A stretch of DNA of 64,000 nucleotides from Aricia agestis (taxonomy: Eukaryota > Arthropoda > Insecta > Lepidoptera > Lycaenidae): NCBI RefSeq assembly GCF_905147365.1, contig NC_056408.1, forward strand, positions 18,228,001 through 18,292,000, in the 5' to 3' direction. Below, one piece after another: positions 30,847 through 55,087 of the stretch. Position 1 is the first letter of the stretch. Every line of letters starts with the position of its first letter. Under the pieces are notes generated by a model. The model was not told the origin of the DNA. It did not search any database and was given only the letters and a program-made list of their open reading frames with translations. The translations under genes and the position numbers were made by a program.

Positions 30847-32217
30847 ATTATCTACGTCCAAGGTGAGAACAACCCTGTGGCCGACGCTCTTTCCCGCATA
30901 GAAGAGATCGACGTGCCGTCGAACCTCGACTACAATCAAATAGCGAGCGACCAGCAGCACGACGCAGAACTAAAAAAGCTAAGACAGCAAGCGAATCTCA
31001 AGTTCGTCGATATCGCCGCCCCCAATGGCAATCGACCGATCACCTGCGAATATTCATCATCATCGCCTTGCCCTTACCTGCCGCCGGCGCATCGACACGA
31101 AGCTTTCAAATCGCAACACAACTTGTGTCACCCAGGGGTACGAGCGACAAGAAAACTAGTTACATCGAAGTACTTTTGGCCCTCGATGAATAAAGATGTA
31201 ACTACGTGGAGTAGAAGCTGCATCGATTGTCAACGAGCGAAAATTCAGAGACACACAGTGACGCCACTAGCGAGTTTCCCGCCGTCAGAACGTTTTGAAC
31301 ATCTGCATATTGACATAGTCGGACCACTCCGACCATCGCACGACTACCGTTACATAGTAACGATGATCGACAGATTTACAAAGTGGCCGGAAGCCGTTCC
31401 AGTATACGAAATTACAGCGGAGACCGTCGCAAAAGCTCTCTACGAAGCGTGGATATCGAGATTCGGCTGCCCCCTACGAATATCTACAGATCAAGGCAGA
31501 CAGTTTGAATCCTCACTATTTAACGAGCTAACGAAGAAACTGGGAATTAAACGCATCCACACTACCGCATTTCATCCGCAAGTAAACGGGAAAATCGAGC
31601 GCTGGCATCGCACTCTAAAAGCCGCGCTAGTAGCACGAGTACTACTGGGACTCCGCACCGCTCTACGCGGAGACAGCAACACTAGTCCCGCATTACTCAC
31701 CTACGGCGCACCGCTACGAGTACCTGCAGACTTCTTCATACCATCGAAGCCGAATATACAAGAAGCTGACTACGTGCGTTGCCTTACCGAAATCATGGCA
31801 ACGCTATCTCCGGCACAGAACACCGTGCGATCGTCGTGTCGACCCTTCGTACACAAAAACTTACAAAAGTGTACGCATGTGTTCGTGAGAAACGACACCG
31901 TCAGGCCGCCGCTCACACCGCCCTACGACGGACCGTATCCGGTACTACAACGACACGAAAAATATTACAAGATCCAGCTGCCCAACCGAGTCACAGTTGT
32001 ATCGCTGGACAGACTAAAACCAGCATACATCTGTCACGAAGAGGAAGATGAAGAGGAGGAGCCGAGCCCTACCCCGCCGAGCCCTGCGCCCGACGTGCCC
32101 GCCAGCCCGCTGCGCCGCGAGAGTGACCGCGCGCCCGCGCCCGGCCTGCCGTCATCACCGCAAGTTCGAGTAACGAGATCCGGCCGCATAAGTAAGCCAT
32201 CCGTACGTTTCACTTGA
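30847..32217 (+). pseudogene. Gypsy pol, C-terminal part: integrase
   Basis: Resumes pol after the LINE. The frame is open upstream into the LINE's A-rich end, so an ATG at 30793 is not the real start. It holds the NPVADALSR end of RNase H, the zinc-binding H..H..C..C (HPGVRATRKL to CIDCQRAK), and the DDE core with IDIVGP, STDQGRQF and NGKIERWHR. After the Glu helix the text jumps to VLLGLRTALR; family members usually have about 15 more residues here, so I infer a small in-frame deletion. The C-terminus is acidic and Pro-rich. The stop is directly before the polypurine tract. Confidence 0.9.
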
Positions 32218-32224
32218 AGGGGGG
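32216..32224 (+). promoter_or_regulatory. Polypurine tract
   Basis: GAAGGGGGG ends three bases before the 3' LTR and overlaps the pol stop codon. It primes plus-strand synthesis. Confidence 0.85.
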
Positions 32225-32227
32225 TAC

Positions 32228-32581
32228 TGTGGTAACATTTCTTCGGGTGTAAATCTGCTGAGGTTCAGGCACTTACATGTCTTCTCTCGCAGATTTCATC
32301 TCGCTCACACGTGTCCCTCTCGAGATCTCCCCTCTCAGTTTTTATCTCTTTCACACTGTGTTTAATCTTCCCTCTCAATTTTTGTCTCTTTTGTAATATG
32401 TATTCCCCTCTCAATTTTTGTCTTTTTCATATGTGATATGTTTTGTCTCTATCTTTGTATATTATATTGTCTCACTCTCACTAATCAAATTTTGTATATA
32501 TAGCCGTAAGTTTTGTAAATAAATCACTCATTTCTGATCCTACAGTCGAGTATCATTTATCTCCTGTACCAAACTCTTACA
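32228..32581 (+). repeat. 3' LTR (354 bp)
   Basis: Same as the 5' LTR apart from a TCG insertion near 32546 and at most a few other changes. Followed by the AAAT target duplication. Confidence 0.95.
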
Positions 32582-32699
32582 AAATATAAAGTTTAATTTA
32601 AAAAAATGAAATACTATGTGCACACTGCACAGCTGTTTTGATTTAAGGAGTACCAGGGTTTTTTTATAAAAGCTTTTGACACCAATTTTGTTGACATCG

Positions 32700-32960
32700 C
32701 GCTCTATAAACTGAAGTCCACGCGAACGAAGTCGCGGGCAACAGCTAGTAATATATTATAGCATAGTACTACAATATACCAAGATATAATTATCACACTT
32801 CAAGGGAATAGGGTAGGGATTGGGCCTCCGGTAAACTCACTCACTCGACGAAACACAGCGCATGCGCTGTTTCACGCCGGTTTTCTGTGAGAACGTGGTA
32901 TTTCTCCGGTCGAGCCGGCCCATTCGTGCCGAAGCATGGCTCTCCCACGTCAAAGGATCT
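32700..32960. repeat. Fragments: lepidopteran repeat end, LTR end, SINE head
   Basis: 32715-32745 is the reverse CGCGAACGAAGTCGCGGGC core. 32745-32797 matches the end of the LTR at 18929-19195. 32798-32960 matches the SINE head (CTCACTCACTCG to GCATGGCTCTCCCACGT). The LTR-SINE juxtaposition echoes the one at 18915-18929, suggesting a shared compound ancestor. Confidence 0.65.
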
Positions 32961-33039
32961 CCCACATCAGGAATTTTTGAATCTTTTGTAAGAATACCAA
33001 GTTTAATTCTATAAAATAACTAATAGTGCTTCACTAGAT

Positions 33040-33310
33040 ATACTTGTTCTGCTTGGGAGTACCGACGCATCTTCTGTCGACTTTCGAGGCGCCGGAGTTC
33101 TGGCCGATGGATGTGGTTTACCGGAGGTTCCGGGGGAAACTCCGGAACAAAGCGAGTCACGTCGACGGCAAAACGTGACAGTGTTAGTTTTTTAAGAATA
33201 ATAATGTTAGTTTTAAGGTATTTATTATATAATTAATATGTATGTTAGATTTAAGGTATTTGTTTTATGGGCCTCTGATGCCCGAAATAAATGATTTGAT
33301 TTGATTTGAA
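33040..33310 (+). repeat. LINE 3' end with (GATTT)n tail
   Basis: Non-coding sequence ending GGGCCTCTGATGCCCGAAAT then AAATGATTTGATTTGATTTG, a tail form used by several insect LINEs. The body is missing, as expected for a heavily 5'-truncated copy. Confidence 0.55.
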
Positions 33311-33410
33311 ATACGTAAATCGTATCAAAATCGAGAACGTCTTGACATCGTGTCTTGTCAGCGTAGTTAGCTGCATCCGGTTACTGACGTCACATCCGTG
33401 GTGTTATATA

Positions 33411-34160
33411 TGTCGTAGGATGATTAGATAATTTGAACAATCGCGAAAATTCTAGGAATTTCGCGAAAACACGGATAATTAGATAATGCTGTTTATATTT
33501 TTCAATTTTTCTAAAAAAAGGTAGGTTTTTTGCGAAAACGCGAGTTGCCTTAGTAACATTGCACTTTCTTAACGCTGATTGGCTTGATTTTTGCTTACTG
33601 GCCAACTCTTATTCTGATTGGTTACTATCTTTTTCCAAATGTATCTTTGAGGTATTACACCATAGAATTATAAAGGGTAAGAAATGACAATGCCTCTTCA
33701 TAGGAACTTTACTTTTTATTTAACCTTTTTCTTATCTCAACCATAAACTCAGAATTAGTTTCTGGATCTGTTGAACTTACAGCACTAATTTTACGTCTTG
33801 TATCAGTCAATTTGTATTTACTGACACATTATTTGTATTTATAGACACATTAAAAATATCAAAAACTCCTAGCTCGCTTACAAAAACGACCACAAAAAAA
33901 TGAATTGACATTTAAAACGTCAAGTCTTCAACCAATCAGAGAAGATGTTGTTGTGGGGCGCTTAAAACGATCAGTGATTTTTTTCGATAATAACTAACGA
34001 TTCGTTTCGCAATCTTACTAAGGCGACTCGCATTTTCGCGAAAATACGACCTTTTGTCAGTAAGGTTGAAAAATGTAATCACCATTGTCTAATTATAAGT
34101 GTTTTCGCGAAGTCCCTAGAATTTTCGCGATAATCCGATTTATCAAATCATCCTACGACA
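33411..34160. mobile_element. Non-autonomous DNA transposon with imperfect ~150-bp inverted ends
   Basis: Outer ends TGTCGTAGGATGAT and ATCATCCTACGACA are perfect complements, and inner matches continue (TTTCGCGAAAACAC, TTTTCGCGATAATC and similar). Flanked by TA on both sides. No transposase; the 71-codon open frame at 33390-33605 is spurious. Confidence 0.7.
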
Positions 34161-34288
34161 TATATACTATAGTATTAGTAAGTAGATACGAAAAATATGA
34201 CTTTGATTGATTTACCTCATTCTCTTGTATTGATGGGTTTAAAATGGCTACTTTCATTAAATAAATCCATGACCATAAAATTTAAGTC

Positions 34289-34583
34289 TGCTGAGTACTC
34301 ACATGCGGTTTTGCTCGATAGTTTTACTCCAAATCGAGTAATAATAATTACTGTATGGACCGCAAAACTAACAGCTCGAAGGCTCGCATCGAGCCGGCTC
34401 GATGGAATTAAATATATGGATTTAGAATAAAACCACAGAATAGATAATATTACAAAAAAACTATAGAGCAATGCTGAATGTGTGGATGAAATCCCAAGCC
34501 GCGGGTTTTGCTCGACGTTATTGCTCGATCGAGCAAAACCGTATGTGAGTACTTAGCATTATAAATTTATTATTACATAGGAG
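34289..34583. mobile_element. MITE close upstream of desaturase copy 2 promoter
   Basis: Inverted ends TGCTGAGTACTCACATGCGG and its near-complement finishing ACTTAGCA (34558). Copy 1 shows an uninterrupted AAAGTCTAATATTAC (about 3548-3562) where copy 2 has this insertion, so it arrived after the gene duplication. It lies only about 25-50 bases from the TATA box at 34609. The exact right boundary is uncertain (34558-34583). Confidence 0.7.
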
Positions 34584-34608
34584 TCTAATATTACCTTTTA
34601 ACATTGAG

Positions 34609-34771
34609 TATAAAATATTATAAGTGGCATCCAGTGTCCCCAGTTTCCTTTACTTAGCGATGTATTGAAAATTGAAATAAAATAAGTAAACAACAATAAT
34701 GATTTATATTAACATTCGTAAATGTTTCAATCACTTGTTTTGAAGAAGCCGCAGTAGAAAGAGTTTCAAAG
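34609..34771 (+). promoter_or_regulatory. Candidate promoter and leader exon of desaturase copy 2
   Basis: TATAAAA at 34609-34615, initiator CCAGTG with A at 34633, a conserved minimal upstream ORF (34660-34668), and a strong donor (CAAAG then GTAAGT, GT at 34772). The acceptor before the ATG ends at 40408. The block is highly similar to 3608-3777. The donor here is closer to consensus than that of copy 1, which could affect splicing efficiency. Confidence 0.55.
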
Positions 34772-34799
34772 GTAAGTACGTATAAATTATAATGTAAAA

Positions 34800-34975
34800 A
34801 AATTTAAACCGACTTCCATCTAAGTAAACTGCCTCTAAAAAGTATGAAATAATAATTCTTACTCTATTTAAGTGCCCTTTATAGGATTGGCCTAAGCCTC
34901 AACTATATCTTTACTCAATCTTTATAATTTTGAAGTTGGTACCAGCTCCTAAAATTTCTGCGATTCTTGACATAG
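34800..34975. repeat. AACCGACTTC-type repeat fragment
   Basis: Starts AAACCGACTTCCATCTAAGT and contains TTTTGAAGTTGGTACCAGCT, matching the first part of the fuller element at 37035-37905. Truncated by the RTE fragment that follows. Confidence 0.6.
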
Positions 34976-34979
34976 CTTT

Positions 34980-36310
34980 AACTTACGTCAGGCTGGGCGG
35001 GCTTCCGCGGTGGCTATGCTACACTGGACCACATAGTAGTAGTTAAACAAATACTCGAAAAAAGCAAGGAATATAACATCCCACTGTACTGTTGTTTTAT
35101 GGACTACAGCAAAGCTTTCGACTCTCTTAATCACAGTATCATATGGAAAAGTCTTAAACAACAAGGAGTAGAACAAAAACGGATTATAAGAAATGTATAC
35201 AAAGATAGCACAGCCAAAATCAAACTTGAAATGAAGGGCACAGAAATAAAAATAGAAAGGGGAGTGCGTCAAGGCGATCCCATCTCCCCAAAAATATTCT
35301 CGGCTGTGTTAGAACAAGTGTTCCGCAAAATGAACTGGCAAAATTATGGTCTTAATATAAATGGAGAAACACAGTCAAATTTAAGATTCGCAGATGACAT
35401 AATAATATTCGCACCATCACCAGAAATACTTCAGGAAATGCTTCAAGCATTGCAAAAAAAAAGCTACAAGTAGGCCTTTCCATTAACACCGACAAAACCA
35501 AGGCAATGACGAATTGGAAAAAACGCCCTATACATGACTTACGGCCGTTCCCAATATTTGATCTATGTCTGGTTTTGCCCTACTAGAGATAGGAATAGCT
35601 CACATTAGACATTAGAGACATATATTTTATGTCAATTCAATGTTAGCTGCGATTGGTTGTATGTCAAACCAGAGATAGATTGAATATTGGGAACGGCCGT
35701 TAAACAACACCATTATAGAGTATACAAGTGAGTACACCTACCTAGGACAATTAATATCACCAAATGATATGATGCAAAAAGAGGTAGAAACACGTACCTA
35801 TAGCAAAGGCATGGAGGAGGTACTGGTCCCTCAAAGAAGTTATGAAAAACAAGGAAATAAGCACTCACATAAAAAAGAAACTCTACAACACATCTATTCT
35901 CCCTGTCCTCACATATGGCCATGCCAAACATGGTCTTTAACTAAATCCCAAAATAATAAGTTAGAGATATGTTAAAGGGCGATGGAACGAAGCATGCTCA
36001 ACAAATTAAGAACGAATAGGATAAGGAATGAAACCCTCAGAAACAATACCAAAATAGAAGATGTAACAGTTAAAGTTAAAAAACTAAAATGGAGGTGGAC
36101 AGGCCATATACTGAAAGGAACAGAAAAGTGGAGTAAAACCATCCTGGATTGGTACCCAAGAACTGGAAAAAGGAAGAAAGGAAGACAATTTAAAAGATGG
36201 ACAGATGATAATATAAAACATGTAGCAGGTAGCACCTGTGACCTGGACTAGACTGGAGAGGATCAGGGAAAGATGGAAAACCCTGAAGGGGGCCTATTGC
36301 CAAAAGGGTA
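34980..36310 (+). pseudogene. RTE-clade LINE, 5'-truncated, frameshifted, split by a MITE
   Basis: Reverse transcriptase motifs are readable on the plus strand: GFRGGYATLDHI (about 34990), MDYSKAFDSL (35098), ERGVRQGDPISPKIF (about 35259) and RFADDIIIF (about 35384). These are typical RTE forms (RGVRQGDPISP, FADDI). The frame is lost near 35470, interrupted by a 158-bp MITE at 35542-35699, and the C-terminal part continues in shifted frames with WTGHILK and WYPRTGKRKKGR (about 36095-36185). Non-functional. Confidence 0.88.
35542..35699. mobile_element. MITE with TTA target duplication (PIF/Harbinger-like)
   Basis: Ends CGGCCGTTCCCAATATT and the complement, flanked by TTA on both sides (35539-35541, 35700-35702). 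The TTA/TAA duplication is the PIF/Harbinger signature. It splits the RTE reading frame, so it is younger than that fragment. Confidence 0.85.
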
Positions 36311-36364
36311 AACAAGCTTAAGATAGAAAAGCAACAAAGAACTAAAGAAAACTGCAGGTTGATA

Positions 36365-36560
36365 AAGAATCTAAAATAAATTCACTTTTAATTAATAACT
36401 AAGTATGTTCCTAAAAGAGGAGAATTAACAGTCGACACTAACGACACGACACCATTTTGATACAAGCAATAGTTCCATGGGGGGGGGGGGGGGGGGGGGG
36501 TTTTGGCATTTGACCCAAATAAGGGTCGGGGGCAAAGCACCAAAATAATATACTATGGTC
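36365..36560. repeat. Diverged copy of the 14-15 kb tandem repeat, with a G22 run
   Basis: TTCACTTTTAATTAATAACT ... GTTCCTAAAAGAGGAGAATT parallels the unit at 14215-14260. A run of about 22 G (36479-36500) follows, a strong candidate for replication slippage. Confidence 0.65.
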
Positions 36561-36654
36561 CGAAGGTGCTGAACAGAACTCCGAACTATTTATAGATATA
36601 AGTTTATCCAAAGTCACTAAGCAAAACACTTAGTCTTTACAGAAAGTCTTATAT

Positions 36655-36990
36655 CTTATATATAAAATTCTCGTGTCACAATGTTCGTTTCCCTACTCCT
36701 CCGAAACGGCTTGACCGATTCTCATGAAATTTTGTGAGCATATTGAGTAGGTCTGAGAATCGGCCAACATTTATTTTTCATACCCCTAAGTAATAAGGGT
36801 TGTTCACACTTCAATTTTTTTTTTTGGACGAAATTTTTTGTTTTTTATAATGTGGCATTAAAAAATACATACAACCCTAAATTTTAACTTTTTTATCACC
36901 AACCCCTATTTTTTATAGCCATTTTAGTAATTTAATCATTGTTCATCCCCGGTTTATATGGCAAAACAACGTTTGCTGGGACAGCTAGTA
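36655..36990 (+). repeat. Lepidopteran short repeat ending GGGACAGCTAGTA
   Basis: Starts TATATAAAATTCTCGTGTCAC, includes CTACTCCTCCGAAACGGCTT and ends in GGGACAGCTAGTAACT. It has the usual layout of non-autonomous repeats in moth genomes, with no coding. Confidence 0.6.
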
Positions 36991-37034
36991 ACTATCTAAA
37001 AAGAGTAAAATTATTATTTTTAACAAAAAAGTAA

Positions 37035-37905
37035 AACCGACTTCCAAGTAAAAACAATAACATTACTTATTATCAAATGAACTAAAAAGAATTAAATAAT
37101 TCTTACTCTTTAGTAGTGCCTCTTTCAGAATTTGCTGAAACCTCATCTATTTCTGAATACAATCTTCATACTTTTGAAGTCGGTACCAGCTCAGAATCGT
37201 GAATTCCATGACAAAATACTTTGGGACTGGAGGTGCCACCAGTCCCAAAGTAGTTTTAAGGATTTTCGCAAAATCTCGCACTCATCAAACGACAGTGTAT
37301 TGATCAAAGGCATCTGTCTCAAGTGGTCTCAACCTAAAAGACTATGAAAAGTACTAAATAGGTTCAAAATACGATGATGCGTGGTGTGAGTGAAGTGATG
37401 ATGATGACGAGTAATCTAATATGCTTAGTAGCATATTATGCTTTCAGTTCTTAAAACAACACCGAAACCCCCAAACATGTATCTTCAAGGAGGTTGGAGT
37501 TCTGTTCACCACCTTCGAACCATGGTATAATATCTTGGTGCAAAATCTTACTTTTTGGTAAGATTTACTTGGAATACTTCATTATTTATCCAAAATCACT
37601 ATAAGTTTCCATATGAAATACTTCAGATTATGAATTGAAATCTCAATATCATCCAGATAAATATGCGGTTTTAGTACTTATAAATAGCGAGGAGTTCCCT
37701 CGATTACTTATGGATCCTATCATGAAGTCACCTTTTTTTATGAACATGGTACCAAATTCGGATTAATTAAACCCGATACAATAGCGAAAAAAATCTTGAA
37801 AATCGGTCCACAAACGGCGAAGTGATCGTTGAACATACAAAAAAAAATATTAACAGGCGAACATAATATTATAACCTCCTCTTTTTTGGAAGTGGGTTAA
37901 AAAAA
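37035..37905. repeat. AACCGACTTC-type element with weak inverted ends
   Basis: Left end AAAACCGACTTCCAAG, right end TTGGAAGTGGGTTAAAA, approximate complements. Internal sequence matches 9210-9700 (cagttcttaaaacaacaccg, GGAGTTCCCTCGATTACTTA). An internal duplicate CTTTGGGACTGG/CCAGTCCCAAAG forms a hairpin at 37222-37252. The family is recurrent, but I cannot name it. Confidence 0.6.
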
Positions 37906-37919
37906 TATAAATAAATAAT

Positions 37920-38160
37920 CGGGCAAGTGCGAGTCGGACTCGCGCACAAAGAGTTCCGTACCTACATTTGCTACATGATAGCAAAAATAGGCCAACAATT
38001 GTGATTTTTGTATGGGAGCCCCCCTTATTTTTTTATTTTATTTTAATATTATTATTAATTATTAAAGTACACATATAATTAAGGCCTTGGTGAAAATTCC
38101 AAGTGCCTACCTGTTGCCGTTAGTGATAAAGAGCAAAAAAAGCCAAAAAATCACGTTTGT
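37920..38160. repeat. GGCCAAGTGCGAG-type repeat
   Basis: Begins CGGGCAAGTGCGAGTCGGAC, then AGAGTTCCGTACC and TTTTTGTATGGGAGCCCCCC. The same family is at 17340-17425 (reverse), 55789-60228 (split) and 61442-61490. Confidence 0.65.
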
Positions 38161-39640
38161 TGTAAGTATGGGGCCCGCGGGCCGCGAGGCGCATTTGGGA
38201 TATGACGTCACAACTCACACCGTAACCGAGCGCGTCGTACTGTTACAACTTGTTTTGCTTACAAATCGGAAACTAATTAACGTATCCAAGTAATTCTTTC
38301 ACTAGTTCTATTTTTGACAGAGAATATGGACTGCTAATAATCAAAATTAGGTAACATTCTTCAATCGAATGGTATAGGTACAAAATACAAATATTAGGAA
38401 ATTGGAAAAAAAAATCTTCTTGATTATCCAACTTTGAAGGCGCATAACAAAAAAAATACAAATGCTATCGAGCTGAAATTTTGGGAACACTTATTTTTTA
38501 CCGTGATTTCTTCATTTTATTAACAAAATTCGCTAGGTAATCTTTGACCTTGTCATCAACTCATCATCCCTATTTCAAAAATCAAAGAATTTGAGTTGGT
38601 TTTATTAGATTTCGTAAATTATAATAAATAAGTATTAAGTATTTATAACTTCTCTGAAAAGTGAAAACGCTAATAGTATTGATTAAGTATATTATTTTAT
38701 GAGGTAAAGTAATAGTTATATACTTACTTAATAAATTATAAAACAAACATGAAACAAACAACTTCTAATACAAAAATATATTATCGGTGAGTAATTTGAA
38801 TAGGTAGGTATATTTTGTAGAATAATTTACGGCCTAGAGCATTTAAATGAAATAACTTGTAGAAACGTGTTTATTGTGTTTATTAAAACTAGTGTCCGAC
38901 CGAAGGTCCATTTTTGGCCGAAGCCGAAGCCGATTAATCGGCAATCGCCACAACCTTCGGCCAAGGCCCAAGCCGAAGGTTAATAATATTCTTAATCGCT
39001 CGACTCGCAGTAATTAATTTTTAACCGACTTCACAAAAAGAAGGTTATCAATTCGACGCGTATGTATGTAATATTCTAGACCTGCCCAATATTCGTATGT
39101 TAGTCTGTAATCTGTATCAGCGTCTGAACAAATGTGCCAAATTACAAGTGTATGTATGTTTTTATGTTTGTGTTCGCATATCTCTACCATTACTACATCT
39201 CTACCATTCCGATTTCAGTAATTCTTTTATTGTTGTACTAGGTAATAGGTATTGTTCAACTTAGGGAATAGTGCAAGTTTCATCAAAATCAGTTCAGTAG
39301 TTATGGAGAGTTTTAATTCTCAATTACGTATAATTTTGAAGTTGGTTTTATCTTTTTAAAATACAGTTATGTTCAATATTTTCTACAAGCTACAATTAAT
39401 ATTAAAATTAAGTATTAACTTCAATACTGCCGTCATAAGAAAAAAGGCCGCAAACCCATAAAAGCACTTTTTGAAAAAACGCGAAAAAACCTTGGTCTTT
39501 TTGTGATTGCCAGAACGCGTCGTGGCCGTTTTCATCAGAGCCACGACGCGAATTTCGCGTCGTGGCTGTTTCACTGTGACCACAACGCGTGTGAGCTATT
39601 TTTTCGCTCACTGAGCGATTTCGGTCTTTGAGCGTAACAT
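38161..39640. other. 5'UTR intron of desaturase 2; no gene seen
   Basis: Mostly AT-rich. A small AACCGACTTC-type head lies at 39026-39060, and an internally repetitive CCGAAGCCGAAGCC / CCTTCGGCC patch at 38900-38990. 39540-39580 has the inverted GCCACGACGCGAA / TTCGCGTCGTGGC. Open frames at 38087, 39383 and 39408 show no domain. Confidence 0.45.
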
Positions 39641-40400
39641 ATAAGTATATAATAGGCTGGAGAAAAAGTCTTTTCGCATTATATACTTAGTGTGTAACAA
39701 AAATAAGTGATAATACTTTAGGATGTTCCCCGCGGGTACCCCTCCGTTGCTCTACGCAAGTACATTCGTTTCACTACTGTAGAGATATATTGCTATACTG
39801 TGGCTATAGGTATTAATTATTGATTTTTAATTTCTAAGTTTCCAGAACATAAGCGATAGATTTATCGAGCAAAATACTGTATTGGCCGATGAAGTTATTG
39901 AACATCTTATAGAATACCTTGATGTGTCAGCGATGAGAGTATAAGTTAACTTCGTAAGATAAGTCCCCATGTTCTGAATACTTTAGGTCAGTCACACCAG
40001 TTCACTCTTAGTCTGAAATACAAAATGATTCTGAAAATTTGGATGTCGATAACATAGATTCTCAGCAAATTAACGAATACGCCAACGCGCTTAGAATACA
40101 ATTCATCACTTCAAGTCCGCCGCGTCCATTATCAGTATTAGATCAAAATGTAAGATACATTAATTTGATTGATCTAAGGTTAAAGTTAATGTAAGATACA
40201 TTTTGATTAAGATACATTTTATTAAACAGATATTATGATCAATATTATATTGCTGCTGAGTGCTGTTTAGCATTGGTGATCTATTCCACATACATTCGGG
40301 TTTTGAGTTAATAATGCAGTTTTAACTAATCAGTAATCAGTAATCACATTGAGATGCACACAAACAAACGATTATTCTGTAAGACTGACAGTCATGAGTA
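39641..40400. other. Intron sequence with two transposon-end fragments
   Basis: 39650-39680 (GGCTGGAGAAAAAGTCTTTT) resembles a mariner-type terminus, and 39689-39722 matches the first 35 bases of the MITE at 63770. The rest is unassigned. Short direct duplications of TAAGATACATTTTGAT-like sequence lie near 40145-40225. Confidence 0.45.
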
Positions 40401-40410
40401 TTTTATAGAA

Positions 40411-54010
<13,600 letters not shown>

Positions 54011-54080
54011 TACTTTTAAAACTAGAACCCATTTAACCCAAAGAATTCTATTTAAATAGAAGTTTTTGATTTAAACTTTG

Positions 54081-54142
54081 AATAAACTTTTAACTCATTT
54101 GTCCATACGATTGAATTGTAAGCAGCAATAAATCTCAATAAA
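54081..54142 (+). terminator. Polyadenylation signals of desaturase copy 2
   Basis: AATAAA at 54081-54086, 54127-54132 and 54137-54142, 70-130 bases past the stop; the last two are conserved in copy 1. Confidence 0.65.
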
Positions 54143-54656
54143 TTATAATTCTTATGTATATGCATCTTGTTATTATTTTAAAATGGCGCTTGTACGCCTT
54201 GACGCTTGTGATTGGTTATTTTATAAGTATGAATAATAAAAACTAAGGAAAAGTAACTCCGTCAAAAAACATGCTCCACAATACTTGTCAAAAAAGTGTA
54301 CCTTAGGTACACATTTTAATACATTTGCAATATTTAGGTGACCTTGAGCGGTACTAGGCTGACGTTACATGACAGATCAAAAGGAACCAAAGGTGAATGA
54401 ATGCCCAAAAAAAACCCATAATCGATTAAAATAATTTATAAACAGCAAAGTAGACCATTAATAGTAGATTGTAAATATGTAACTCATTTTATTAAAAACC
54501 ATAACCGAAACGGATAATTTGAAAAAAATAAATCTGAGATTTTGAGACAGCGCTTTGAATCAACTATGTAGTTTCTTCCCTTGTTTTTGTGTTTCCTCGT
54601 AAAAACGATGGTGACATGTATAAGAATATACAATTTAGAGAAAATAAAGTCAAAAC
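54143..54656. other. 3' flank of desaturase copy 2; no gene seen
   Basis: Homology to the copy 1 flank (TTTAAAATGGCGCTTGTACG) continues to about 54223, then unique AT-rich sequence up to the hAT target duplication GTCAAAAC (54649-54656). Confidence 0.5.
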
Positions 54657-54974
54657 CAGGGATCGGAACCGGTTTTGCAAAACCTGTTAATTTCGTTCGA
54701 TAAACCGATATAATTTCGTTCCTCCATAAAACCGGTAAATTGATAGAACAAAATTTTTAAGCTCTCACAAACCGAAATAAACCGGTTTGAGCGGCGTGCG
54801 GCTCGCACCTTTGCATCGCCGCGCTGTTGCCGCTCCGCGCTATCTCTCATCTCGTCGCACGCGCACCTTTCTTCTCTATCTCGATTCTCGCATGCGCGGG
54901 GTTTGTTTACTATTACTTCGTTCGTCCTTCGCTGCGAGTGTTGGTTTCTTCTTTTTGTAAATTATCAATAATAA

Positions 54975-55087
54975 TGGGAAGAAAAAAGGAAAACAAAATA
55001 TATTCGATGTTTGCATTTGACGAAAACACAAAAAAGTCCAAATGTTTAGTGGAAGGGTGTAGTCCATATTTAACCATATTTATATAA
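54975..55087 (+). pseudogene. hAT transposase N-terminus (partial BED-type zinc finger)
   Basis: A frame starting MGRKKENKIYSMFAFD contains KSKCLVEGCS, the first half of a Cys2 finger like those at hAT N-termini. It ends at 55087, where the sequence jumps to the C-terminal domain: an internal deletion. Confidence 0.6.

Larger units (their letters stand above)
22856..32581 (+). mobile_element. Gypsy LTR retrotransposon, CsRn1/Kabuki-like, interrupted by a LINE
   Basis: A complete element with LTRs at 22856-23206 and 32228-32581, flanked by the 4-bp duplication AAAT (22852-22855, 32582-32585). Order: LTR, primer-binding site, gag, pol (protease, RT, RNase H, integrase), polypurine tract, LTR. 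Without the inserted LINE it would be about 4.85 kb. The LTRs are nearly identical (a 3-bp indel near the end is the clearest difference), so insertion is recent. A CHCC-type gag motif and a tRNA-Trp-type primer site are hallmarks of the CsRn1 clade, which includes Kabuki of the silkworm. A LINE splits pol, and integrase appears to have an internal deletion, so this copy is inactive. Confidence 0.93.

Noticed and set aside
40354..40410. Longer N-terminus for desaturase copy 2
   Set aside because: A splice acceptor ends at 40408 and copy 1 has its ATG at the matching place with no upstream extension.
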